Shown here piece after piece: positions 13,029 to 19,491 of a DNA stretch of 22,727 nt. Position 1 is the stretch's first letter; each line of letters starts with the position of its first letter. The DNA comes from a virus. Made by a program: the position numbers and the translations under genes. Below the pieces are notes generated by a model, which was not told where the DNA came from, ran no database searches, and was given only the letters and a program-made list of their open reading frames with translations. The stretch spans positions 1 to 22,727 of the IMG/VR virus record IMGVR_UViG_3300020160_000150; one strand, written 5' to 3'.

Positions 13029-13670
13029 ATGGCTGGCTACGGCAGCGGTCTATACGGACGCGGTAATTATGGAATAGACCCTAAAGAGGCGTCTATCACC
13101 GTAACAGCCGCGTCTAGTGCTGTCGTCTCCGCGCAACGTATTCTACTGGCCGCTGTCTCTGATACAGCCTCATCCTCTACGACTGTAACCGCGCAGAAGA
13201 TCAACCTCGCGGAAGTCACGGCCAACGCTACATCAAGCGCGTCTGTTACTGCCACCCGCGTCCAGAACGCTGCGGTAACTTCTACGGCTGCGTCCAGCGC
13301 GTCCGTGGCGGCAACGCGCATACAGATCGCTGCCTGCGCCTCTACCGCCACATCAAGCGTCACGGTGTCGCTGCAAGGCGTGTTCCTTGTATCTATCACG
13401 ACGAACGCAGTCTCATCGACAAGCGTGTCTGTGGTCCGCAAGACGCCAACATCTGTTACTTGTAACGCGCAATCTAGCGTCACGATTAACGCCACAAAGA
13501 AGTGGGAGCCGGAGCCGATCACACCGGAAACGTGGGCGGCTGCGACTGATACATCTGAGACTTGGACACCCGTCGAAGCGATTGCAGAAACTTGGACACC
13601 GCAATCAATAACAAACGAGACATGGACGCCAATTTCTGTTACAGAAGAAATATGGCAGCAAGCTGCGTGA
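13029..13670 (+). CDS. Repeat protein: seven 20-aa repeats plus ETWTP repeats, 213 aa
   Basis: Opens with MAGYGSGLYGRGNYG, a Gly/Tyr cap shared by several phage virion proteins. Residues 21-160 are seven repeats of exactly 20 residues, all with Ser-Ser at repeat positions 9-10 and a hydrophobic/Thr pattern of alternating beta strands. Residues 167-213 are repeats of 10 residues: ETWAAATDTS, ETWTPVEAIA, ETWTPQSITN, ETWTPISVTE and a last partial EIWQQAA. There are only two cysteines and no signal peptide or catalytic motif. It sits between neck genes and the S74 fibre, so a beta-solenoid fibre, decoration or adhesin-like component is likely. No named family is recognised beyond the N-terminal motif. 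Confidence 0.82.
   Translation: MAGYGSGLYGRGNYGIDPKEASITVTAASSAVVSAQRILLAAVSDTASSSTTVTAQKINLAEVTANATSSASVTATRVQNAAVTSTAASSASVAATRIQIAACASTATSSVTVSLQGVFLVSITTNAVSSTSVSVVRKTPTSVTCNAQSSVTINATKKWEPEPITPETWAAATDTSETWTPVEAIAETWTPQSITNETWTPISVTEEIWQQAA
13089..13508 (+). repeat. Seven diverged 60-bp coding repeats
   Basis: Seven consecutive units of 60 bp encode 20-residue repeats (residues 21-160). The register is held without a single insertion or deletion, and Ser-Ser is invariant at positions 9-10 of each unit. At DNA level the units have diverged, which implies old duplication followed by selection on length. Confidence 0.88.
13527..13667 (+). repeat. 30-bp coding repeats encoding ETWTP units
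   Basis: Four complete 30-bp units and one partial encode ETWTP-type 10-residue repeats (residues 167-213) at the protein's C-terminus. Each full unit begins Glu-Thr-Trp, and the partial unit has Glu-Ile-Trp. Confidence 0.88.
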
Positions 13671-13678
13671 GGACTTAA

Positions 13679-15094
13679 ATGGCTGATACAACCACAACAA
13701 ACCTTGGATTGACTAAACCTGAAGTTGGCGCATCCGCCGATACTTGGGGGACTAAACTCAATACCGATCTGGATACCATTGACGCGCTGTTCAAAGGAGA
13801 CGGCACAGGCACGAGCGTTGGCGTAAACGTCGGCTCCGGCAAGGTGCTGACTGTTGCGGGTAACGTCTCCGCCAGTGGCGCGACGATCAGCCCTACGGAA
13901 CTCAGCTATCTCGACGGCGTGACATCCGCCATCCAGACGCAGATCAACACGAAGGCCCCATCGGCCGGTCCGACGTTTACTGGGACTGTTGTTCTCCCGT
14001 CCACAACATCAATCGGGACGGTATCCGACACCGAGATTGGCTATCTCGATGGCGTGACCTCCGCTATCCAGACGCAGCTTAACACAAAAATTGACGGCAC
14101 GATGACGGCCAACTATCTGGCAAAAGCCGCCGATAGCAATACCGTCAGCGCGTCTGTGGTCTATGACGACGGCACGAACGTCGGGATCGGTACCCCTTCG
14201 CCAGCGACAAAGCTGCACCTTCTAACACCTAGCGCAACGGTTGTTGCGCTTCGCGCTGGTAACTCTGTTTCTTACGCAGAGTTTCAAGTAGATGCGTCTG
14301 GCAACTCCCAGCTTGTCGCCCCCGGCGGCAACCAAATCTTCAATACCAACGGCGCAGAACGTATGCGCATCGACAGCAGCGGCAACGTCGGGATTGGGAC
14401 GACTAGCCCAACCGGCAAGTTATCTGTTGTAAGCGCGACTAATGGTGAAGTGTTCCGCACCCAGAAATCTGGTGGAACAAACCTGACGCTTCTACGCATC
14501 AACATGGATGACAGCGCGAATACTGGCAACATCGAAGTCACTGGCGCTGCTGGCAACCCTGCGTTGACTTTCTCAACTGTTGGTTCAGAACGCGCCCGCA
14601 TCGACAGCAGCGGTAACTTGCTGGTGGGGGTGAGTAGCCCGTTTTCTGGGTACGGCGCAAAGCAAACAATCCACTGGAACGCAGCGGCGGAGCAAGGGAT
14701 TACTTTGCGGTCGTCTACAGACACTTACAACGGTAATCCCATCATTTTTGTCAACGCGTCAAATACCACGAGTGGGTTTATTTCGCAGAGTTCTACCACC
14801 GTAACTTACAACACCTCCTCCGACGTTCGCCTAAAACACGACATCGTTGCCGCGCCAGAAGCCTCAAGCCTTATTGACGCAATGCAGGTCCGCAGCTTCA
14901 AGTGGAACGCGGATAACAGCGAACAACGCTACGGCTTTGTGGCTCAAGAACTTCTTGAAGTCGCGCCAGAGGCAGTAAGCCAACCAGCAGACCCAGACGA
15001 TATGATGGGTGTGGACTACTCGAAACTGGTCCCAATGCTGGTCAAGGAACTACAATCAGTGCGGGCGCGCCTCGCACAACTAGAAGGAAACTAA
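13679..15094 (+). CDS. Tail fibre with C-terminal S74 self-cleaving chaperone, 471 aa
   Basis: The N-terminus ([20 protein letters not shown]) is the usual virion-attachment opening of such fibres. The shaft has an internal duplication, [19 protein letters not shown] (74-92) and [19 protein letters not shown] (119-137), and fibre-type [18 protein letters not shown] (227-244) and [18 protein letters not shown] (304-321) repeats. The C-terminal about 90 residues are an S74 intramolecular chaperone: [11 protein letters not shown] with predicted nucleophile Ser381 and Lys386, then [14 protein letters not shown], and a coiled-coil end ([14 protein letters not shown]). Such domains trimerise the fibre and then cut themselves off before the Ser. 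GAGGAC precedes the ATG. It is the likely receptor-binding fibre. Confidence 0.92.
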   Translation: MADTTTTNLGLTKPEVGASADTWGTKLNTDLDTIDALFKGDGTGTSVGVNVGSGKVLTVAGNVSASGATISPTELSYLDGVTSAIQTQINTKAPSAGPTFTGTVVLPSTTSIGTVSDTEIGYLDGVTSAIQTQLNTKIDGTMTANYLAKAADSNTVSASVVYDDGTNVGIGTPSPATKLHLLTPSATVVALRAGNSVSYAEFQVDASGNSQLVAPGGNQIFNTNGAERMRIDSSGNVGIGTTSPTGKLSVVSATNGEVFRTQKSGGTNLTLLRINMDDSANTGNIEVTGAAGNPALTFSTVGSERARIDSSGNLLVGVSSPFSGYGAKQTIHWNAAAEQGITLRSSTDTYNGNPIIFVNASNTTSGFISQSSTTVTYNTSSDVRLKHDIVAAPEASSLIDAMQVRSFKWNADNSEQRYGFVAQELLEVAPEAVSQPADPDDMMGVDYSKLVPMLVKELQSVRARLAQLEGN

Positions 15095-15097
15095 GAC

Positions 15098-15421
15098 ATG
15101 GCAATCACAAACACTTGGGCCGTCGTACAGATGGACGCCTATCCAGAGTACGAAGGCAACGCAGATGTAGTCTTTACCGTACACTGGACCCTCAACGCCA
15201 CTGACGGCGAACATGCTGGCGGTGTTTATGGCTCCGTCGGCCTGACGCTTGATCCTGAAGCGACTTACGTTCCCTACGCCAACCTCACCGAAGCCCAAGT
15301 AATCGGCTGGGTACAGGCAGCACTTGGTGAAGAGCAAGTCGCCGCCTACGAAGCCAACGTGGCTGAGCAGATCGCCAACCAGATCAACCCACCCGTCGTA
15401 AGCCCTGCGCTTCCTTGGTAA
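15098..15421 (+). CDS. DUF7936-like phage protein after the fibre, 107 aa
   Basis: Begins MAITNTWAVVQMDAYPEYEG only 3 nt after the fibre stop. The segment DVVFTVHWTLNATDG, the phrase LTEAQVIGWVQAALGEEQVA and the proline-rich end INPPVVSPALPW match a small phage family that I know as DUF7936. It usually follows tail fibre genes. It has an N-terminal beta domain and a C-terminal helix. The function is not established. A fibre tip, fibre chaperone or attachment accessory is an inference from position. Confidence 0.8.
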   Translation: MAITNTWAVVQMDAYPEYEGNADVVFTVHWTLNATDGEHAGGVYGSVGLTLDPEATYVPYANLTEAQVIGWVQAALGEEQVAAYEANVAEQIANQINPPVVSPALPW

Positions 15422-15433
15422 AGGCTTCAGTCG

Positions 15434-15652
15434 ATGGACATGAACTTCGGCATTGATACACTCCTCACAATCGTCGCTGGCATATTCGCCATCATTGGTG
15501 TGTGGACGCAGTTAAGCAATCGTCTCGCCATCCTTGAAACGAAACTTGAGTTTGGTGACGAGAAGTTCAATAGTATCGACAAGAAGTTTGACGAAGTTAT
15601 GATGCACCTCCGCCGGATTGAAGACAAGTTGGATCATAAGGCTGATCGGTAA
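15434..15652 (+). CDS. Single-span membrane protein with coiled coil, 72 aa (lysis cassette)
   Basis: MDMNFGIDTLLTIVAGIFAI begins a transmembrane segment (about 6-25), followed by a long charged amphipathic helix (NRLAILETKLEFGDEKFNSI ... HLRRIEDKLDHKADR) with heptad spacing. AAAGG lies 10 nt before the ATG at 15434; a second ATG at 15440 is possible. Small N-terminally anchored coiled-coil proteins like this occur at the start of phage lysis cassettes, and some are annotated as holins or holin-like. The role here is uncertain. Its stop overlaps the next gene as TAATG. Confidence 0.8.
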   Translation: MDMNFGIDTLLTIVAGIFAIIGVWTQLSNRLAILETKLEFGDEKFNSIDKKFDEVMMHLRRIEDKLDHKADR

Positions 15653-15837
15653 TGAAGTGGTTTTTGCTACCCCTCGCGGCCTTGGCCCTCATGGGCTGCG
15701 AAGATCGCTACCGCTATGATTGCCAAGACCCCGAAAACTGGCAGGAGGACATCTGCAAGAAGCCGAAGTGCGTTGCTATGGGCTACTGCACAGAATGGTT
15801 AATTGATACGGGTGAAGAGCGTGTCGAAGAAGGTTAA
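15652..15837 (+). CDS. Small cysteine-rich lipoprotein, 61 aa
   Basis: A lipoprotein signal peptide (MKWFLLPLAALALMGC) has a lipobox with acylated Cys16. The mature part of about 46 residues contains four more cysteines (24, 35, 40, 47) and acidic residues. It starts at TAATG coupled to the upstream membrane protein. The small phage lipoprotein type with the phrase CEDRYRY is one I have seen in other phages, without known function. Possible roles are lysis accessory or superinfection exclusion at the outer membrane. The small size and cysteine richness separate it from the o-spanin further on. Confidence 0.82.
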   Translation: MKWFLLPLAALALMGCEDRYRYDCQDPENWQEDICKKPKCVAMGYCTEWLIDTGEERVEEG

Positions 15838-16111
15838 GTATTGGTCGCCAGAAGAACTGCTACGGTTCATTGTCGGCGTTGTTCTGTCGTTCACGCTAAT
15901 GTTTATTGTGGCGACGGTGCTGTATTCGTTGATATTTGTGTCGCAGCCGATGGAGGGCCAGTCCCCCAACGACGCGGAGTTTTTTAAGCTGATCAACCCG
16001 ATAGCGACGTTTATCGTGGGGGCATTAGCAGGGCTTATGGCCGGGCAGGGTAGCGGCTCGATCAAGCCCAAGAAGCCAGATGAAGGAGAAGAAGATGAGC
16101 TTCCTCAATAG
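15821..16111 (+). CDS. Holin-like two-span membrane protein, 96 aa
   Basis: The start is uncertain. The GTG at 15821 gives MSKKVKYWSPEELLRFIVGV, a natural N-terminus, with GGTGA a few nt upstream. A TTG at 15803 would extend it by six residues. It overlaps the lipoprotein end by 17 nt. The protein has two hydrophobic segments (about 13-40 and 61-79), the second within INPIATFIVGALAGLMAGQG, and a charged C-terminus (KKPDEGEEDELPQ). Size and topology fit a holin, which opens the inner membrane for lysis. It resembles its downstream neighbour around the INP-x-GA motif, so the pair may be a holin and partner. Confidence 0.72.
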   Translation: MSKKVKYWSPEELLRFIVGVVLSFTLMFIVATVLYSLIFVSQPMEGQSPNDAEFFKLINPIATFIVGALAGLMAGQGSGSIKPKKPDEGEEDELPQ

Positions 16112-16577
16112 TTTTGAAAGCAAAAGCGACGGCGTGAACGACACCGTTGAGTTTGTTGTGCGCGTGGCCATCGTCACGCTATCGGCCGTTATCCTTGTTG
16201 TCGTGCTGACACTGGCCGTCGGTTTGTTTGTCCCCAACGACGTTGTGGATAGCACGGCCATCCTTGAGATGATTAACCCTGCGTTCCAGACAATCATCGG
16301 CGCGTTTGTTGGTCTGCTTGGTGGCCTGAGCCTCAACGCCAATGCGCGTGACAAAGAGCCGGAAGCGCCTGCACCTGAGCCAGAAGTCGCACCGGAGCCT
16401 GAAGCGCCCAAGCCATACAGCGATCCAAACGGCACGGTATTTATCGACACGCCTGACGACGACGATGACGAGATGGAGCCTTGGGAGAAGTATAGGAACG
16501 ATCTGCGCTATGACGCAAACGGCGACGGGCAAGTTACGGAAGAAGATTTCCCTGATTGGCGGAGGGCCGGGCAATGA
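16095..16577 (+). CDS. Holin-like membrane protein with C-terminal EF-hand loop, 160 aa
   Basis: The start is set at the ATG at 16095 (MSFLNSFESKSDGVND) because AAGGAG sits 6 nt before it. An ATG at 16080 would place that site inside the gene. Two hydrophobic segments (about 19-44 and 56-73) include MINPAFQTIIGAFVGLLGG, similar to the upstream protein. The C-terminal half is a Pro/Glu-rich spacer (PEAPAPEPEVAPEPEA), then an acidic run. It ends with DANGDGQVTEED (140-151), which matches a canonical 12-residue EF-hand calcium loop: acidic or amide groups at 1, 3, 5 and 12, Gly at 6, Val at 8. Its stop overlaps the endolysin start as ATGA. It is probably a holin or holin-regulating partner. Confidence 0.8.
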   Translation: MSFLNSFESKSDGVNDTVEFVVRVAIVTLSAVILVVVLTLAVGLFVPNDVVDSTAILEMINPAFQTIIGAFVGLLGGLSLNANARDKEPEAPAPEPEVAPEPEAPKPYSDPNGTVFIDTPDDDDDEMEPWEKYRNDLRYDANGDGQVTEEDFPDWRRAGQ

Positions 16578-17185
16578 GCCTAGTTAACCTTCAGCAAAAG
16601 ATCGGAGTAACGGCAGATGGCGCGTTCGGTCCGGGTACATTTAAGAAAGCTGCGGCTTACTATAAACTATCACATAATCGGGCTGCACATTTCTTTGCTC
16701 AAACTGCGCATGAAAGCGGCGGCTTCAAGGCGTTCTCGGAGAACTTAAACTATGGCGCAAAAGGACTTCGCGGCATTTTTGGGAAGTATTTCCCTACTGA
16801 GGCAATGGCTAAAGCGTATGAACGCCAGCCAAAAAAGATTGCTAATCGGGTATATGCAAATCGCATGGGCAACGGCGATGAAGCGTCTGGGGATGGCTGG
16901 AAGTACCGTGGACGTGGCGCTCTCCAACTTACTGGCAAAGCAAATTATCAAGCTTTCGCAAACTACATCGGACGACCCGAAGTTGTAAATGATCCGGACC
17001 TTGTGGCCGGTGAACTCTGCTTTGAAAGCGCCTTGTGGTTCTTCGATAAGAACAAGCTTTGGGGTATCTGCGATCAAGGCGTCAACGACACCGCCATTCT
17101 TGCCCTGACGAAGCGCATCAATGGTGGAACGCACGGCCTCGATGACCGTAAACTGAAGACCAAGAAGTACGCAAAATGGCTTTAA
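16574..17185 (+). CDS. GH19 chitinase-like endolysin, 203 aa
   Basis: A peptidoglycan-cutting muramidase/chitinase-fold enzyme. The start is the ATG at 16574 (MSLVNLQQKIGVTADGAFGP), with GGAGG 8 nt upstream and ATGA coupling. The first 25 residues resemble a peptidoglycan-binding motif (GVTADGAFGPGT). The catalytic region has AHESGGF with predicted general acid Glu47, SENLNYG with Glu56, and KYRGRGALQLTGKANYQ in the substrate cleft, as in phage GH19 lysins. There is no signal peptide or SAR segment, so it should need a holin to reach the cell wall. Its 3' end overlaps the i-spanin by 10 nt. Confidence 0.93.
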   Translation: MSLVNLQQKIGVTADGAFGPGTFKKAAAYYKLSHNRAAHFFAQTAHESGGFKAFSENLNYGAKGLRGIFGKYFPTEAMAKAYERQPKKIANRVYANRMGNGDEASGDGWKYRGRGALQLTGKANYQAFANYIGRPEVVNDPDLVAGELCFESALWFFDKNKLWGICDQGVNDTAILALTKRINGGTHGLDDRKLKTKKYAKWL

Positions 17186-17538
17186 TCCCTAACCCCGTGG
17201 TGCTGTATGCACTGGGTGGTGCGCTTATTATCGGCGCGGCATCCGGCTACAAAGTCCGCGACTGGCAGTGCGATGCCGCTTATTCCAAAGCATTGGAAAA
17301 GGCTCAAGAGCAACGCCAACAAATGCAAGGAAAGATAGATGAGGTTTCTACGCTTTACCAAGTCGAGCGAGATAAAGCCGATGTCGTGGTCGCCGGAGAG
17401 CGAGAAACAATCCGCGAGATTTACAAGACTTTGCCTGCTGCTCCTGATAGTTGTGTGCCTGATCCTCGCGTTGTCGGGCTGCTCGAAGGCGGTATCAATC
17501 GTGCCAATGCCGCAGCCGCCAGCGAACCTAGCGAGTAA
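17176..17538 (+). CDS. Inner-membrane spanin (Rz-like), 120 aa
   Basis: The inner-membrane part of the spanin pair that fuses the membranes at the end of lysis. An N-terminal membrane anchor (about 7-24, VVLYALGGALIIGAASG) is followed by a charged coiled coil (about 35-90) in the periplasm. It overlaps the endolysin by 10 nt and contains the o-spanin start in another frame, the usual Rz/Rz1 layout. Cys32 and Cys93 are available for dimerising disulfides. There is no clear Shine-Dalgarno sequence, so translation is probably coupled to the endolysin. Confidence 0.85.
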   Translation: MALIPNPVVLYALGGALIIGAASGYKVRDWQCDAAYSKALEKAQEQRQQMQGKIDEVSTLYQVERDKADVVVAGERETIREIYKTLPAAPDSCVPDPRVVGLLEGGINRANAAAASEPSE

Positions 17539-17692
17539 TTGCCAACCGCTTCCCTCGCCGCCAGCTACGCTTATTGATCCTGAGCGTGCTATATGGGAAG
17601 TTGATATAATTGCAAAATATGGTGATTGCGCGTTGCGTCACCGCCGAACAATAGAAGCGTGGGAAGAGGCTGTAAAAATCCCCAAGAAGTGA
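17339..17692 (+). CDS. Outer-membrane lipoprotein spanin (Rz1-like), overlapping i-spanin
   Basis: Reading in a different frame inside the i-spanin gene and extending 154 nt beyond it. It has a hydrophobic segment ending in the lipobox LALSGC (acylated Cys48 from this start), then a proline-rich part (PMPQPPANL, PLPSPPATL), which is typical of Rz1. The start is uncertain. The ATG at 17339 has a strong AAGGAA closely upstream but gives a 30-residue region before the hydrophobic core. The ATG at 17381 (MSWSPESEK) is shorter and more natural for a lipoprotein signal but has a weak site. The mature C-terminus (RRTIEAWEEAVKIPKK) may form the coiled coil that contacts the i-spanin. Confidence 0.85.
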   Translation: MRFLRFTKSSEIKPMSWSPESEKQSARFTRLCLLLLIVVCLILALSGCSKAVSIVPMPQPPANLASNCQPLPSPPATLIDPERAIWEVDIIAKYGDCALRHRRTIEAWEEAVKIPKK

Positions 17693-17727
17693 TATAAGAA
17701 CTCTAGTCTTTACGCACAGGTAATTAA

Positions 17728-19209
17728 ATGGCGCTTATTCCTATCAGTATCCCGCCGGGTGTATACCGCAACGGAACCGAACTCGACAGTTCTGGCCGGT
17801 GGTATGACGTGAACCTTGTGCGCTGGGTTGAGGGGATGATGCGTCCCGTTGGCGGGTGGCAGGCGCGAACCACCACCGCTCTTACCGGCAAAGCCCGTGG
17901 CATGATTTCGTGGCGCTCTAACAACAGCACCCGCTATATCAGCGTTGGCACGCATTCCAAACTCTACGCCATTACACAGTCTAGTGTGATCGTGGACATT
18001 ACGCCTGTTGGATTTACACCCGGCAACCCGAATGCGTCTGTCGGTGGCGGTTACGGCGTCGGCCTCTACAGCGCCGGGTATTTCGGTACGCCGCGTCCGG
18101 ACGTTGGCGTTGTTACTCCAGCTACGACATGGACGCTCGACACATGGGGCGAGTATCTTGTCGGCTGTTCAAACTTTGACGGCAAGATTTACGAGTGGCA
18201 GTTGGACACCACAACGCCGACAAAGGCCGCTGTCGTAACGAACGCGCCGACATCTAACACTGGCGTTCTCGTCACGAACGAACGCTCAATGTTTGCGCTC
18301 GGTGCGTCTGGCAACCCGCGCAGGATTGACTGGTCTGATCTCGAAGACAACACTGTCTGGACGCCTGCGTCCACGAACCTTGCGGGTGGCTTAGAACTAC
18401 AGACGGGCGGTAAGATTATCACCGCCAAACGCGTTCGTGGTCAAGTCCTCGTTCTTACGGACATTGACGCCCACGTTATTTCCTACGTCGGCCAGCCATT
18501 TGTATACACGGCTGAGTTTGCGGGCCGTGCTTGCGGTCTTGCTGGGCCAAACGCTATCGCTGTTCAGGATAACTTCGCGGTCTGGATGGGTTCGCGTGGC
18601 TTCTATATGTACGACGGCTACATCAAAGGCGTTCCTTGCGAAGTATCAGACTATGTATTCTCTGACATCAACCAAGCGCAGATCAGCAAAGCGTATGCAG
18701 TAAACAACTCGCAGTTTGATGAGGTGTGGTTCTTTTATCCGTCCGCATCAAGCCAAGAAAATAACCGCTATGTGATTTGGAACTATGTCCAGAACAACTG
18801 GTCCATCGGTACACTCGGCCGTTCTGCCGGTATTGACCGTGGCGTGTTCGCTAACCCGTTGATGGTGACGGACGATGGCTTCATCTATGACCACGAGATC
18901 GGGATGAACCACGGATCAGAAACCGTGTTCGCCGAGACAGGGCCAGTTCAGATTGGACAAGGCGATAACATCTTGTATATTAACGAGATGATACCGGACG
19001 AACGCAATCAGGGCGAAGTCACCGCGACCTTCTCTTCTCGCTACTACCCGAATGGCGACGAGCAGACATTCGGCCCGTATAGCTTGACGAACCCGACATC
19101 TGTGCGCTTCAACGGCCGACAAATTCAGATGAAGGTAACGGCCGTCAACAACTCTGATTGGCGGATCGGGACGCAGCGCCTCAACGCAATACCGGGCGGT
19201 CGTCGATGA
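17728..19209 (+). CDS. Beta-rich nozzle-like virion protein, 493 aa
   Basis: Begins MALIPISIPPGVYRNGTELD, then SSGRWYDVNLVRWVEGMMRP VGGW, an opening I know from large virion proteins of podoviruses in this group. The remainder is almost entirely beta strands, with repeated blade-like units (GTHSKLYAITQSS, WGEYLVGCSNFDGKIYEWQL, NFAVWMGSRGFYMYDGYI, WSDLEDNTVWTPAS). This suggests a beta-propeller, as in P22 gp10-like tail hub or nozzle proteins. A GYGVGLYSAGYFG motif (108-120) resembles the N-terminus of the repeat protein at 13029. No membrane segment or enzyme motif is seen. A tail nozzle or hub closing the neck is inferred from fold pattern and context. Confidence 0.78.
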   Translation: MALIPISIPPGVYRNGTELDSSGRWYDVNLVRWVEGMMRPVGGWQARTTTALTGKARGMISWRSNNSTRYISVGTHSKLYAITQSSVIVDITPVGFTPGNPNASVGGGYGVGLYSAGYFGTPRPDVGVVTPATTWTLDTWGEYLVGCSNFDGKIYEWQLDTTTPTKAAVVTNAPTSNTGVLVTNERSMFALGASGNPRRIDWSDLEDNTVWTPASTNLAGGLELQTGGKIITAKRVRGQVLVLTDIDAHVISYVGQPFVYTAEFAGRACGLAGPNAIAVQDNFAVWMGSRGFYMYDGYIKGVPCEVSDYVFSDINQAQISKAYAVNNSQFDEVWFFYPSASSQENNRYVIWNYVQNNWSIGTLGRSAGIDRGVFANPLMVTDDGFIYDHEIGMNHGSETVFAETGPVQIGQGDNILYINEMIPDERNQGEVTATFSSRYYPNGDEQTFGPYSLTNPTSVRFNGRQIQMKVTAVNNSDWRIGTQRLNAIPGGRR

Positions 19210-19421
19210 AGCTAAAACTCCCAACTCCTCCAGCGCAATATGATCCTCTCTATGAGGCGCAGCGTAACCGCCTAATTGAGCAGGCGATGAATATGAAGTA
19301 TACAATGGGCGAAGATGTGTTTATCCATCCGCCAGCAAGGCTACTTATGGTCGATGAAGACGGACATCATGTCGAAATCTATGTAACGCACTCTGAACAA
19401 GTACGCGCACGGCACGCGTAA
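19206..19421 (+). CDS. Small phage protein after the nozzle gene, 71 aa
   Basis: Starts at the ATG at 19206, overlapping the upstream stop as ATGA. The upstream in-frame ATG lies inside the nozzle gene and is not used. The sequence runs MKLKLPTPPAQYDPLYEAQR, then a helix (NRLIEQAMNMKYTMGE) and a beta hairpin with ARLLMVDEDGHHVEIYVTHS. Small proteins with a KLPTPP opening and a central helix occur next to nozzle-type genes in related phages. Function unknown, probably a virion or assembly accessory. Confidence 0.75.
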   Translation: MKLKLPTPPAQYDPLYEAQRNRLIEQAMNMKYTMGEDVFIHPPARLLMVDEDGHHVEIYVTHSEQVRARHA

Positions 19422-19491
19422 TGGGCTGTCAATCTATTTTGTTTTGTGTTAATAACGAAGGATTAGGCGGTTAGGCCGCTTGGGGAATATA
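19422..19491 (+). other. AT-rich intergenic leader before the internal virion proteins
   Basis: A 70-nt gap in an otherwise tightly packed run. It holds an AT-rich stretch (TTTTGTTTTGTGTTAATAA, about 19437-19455), which could contain a weak promoter, and a short GCGG-TTAGG-CCGC hairpin (19467-19479) directly before the GGGGA ribosome binding site of the next gene. The hairpin could modulate translation. No better -35/-10 pair was found. Confidence 0.35.

Noticed and set aside
13029-15094. Variable region of a diversity-generating retroelement in the fibre or repeat protein.
   Set aside because: No reverse transcriptase gene and no template repeat pair are visible in the window. The repeats are structural.
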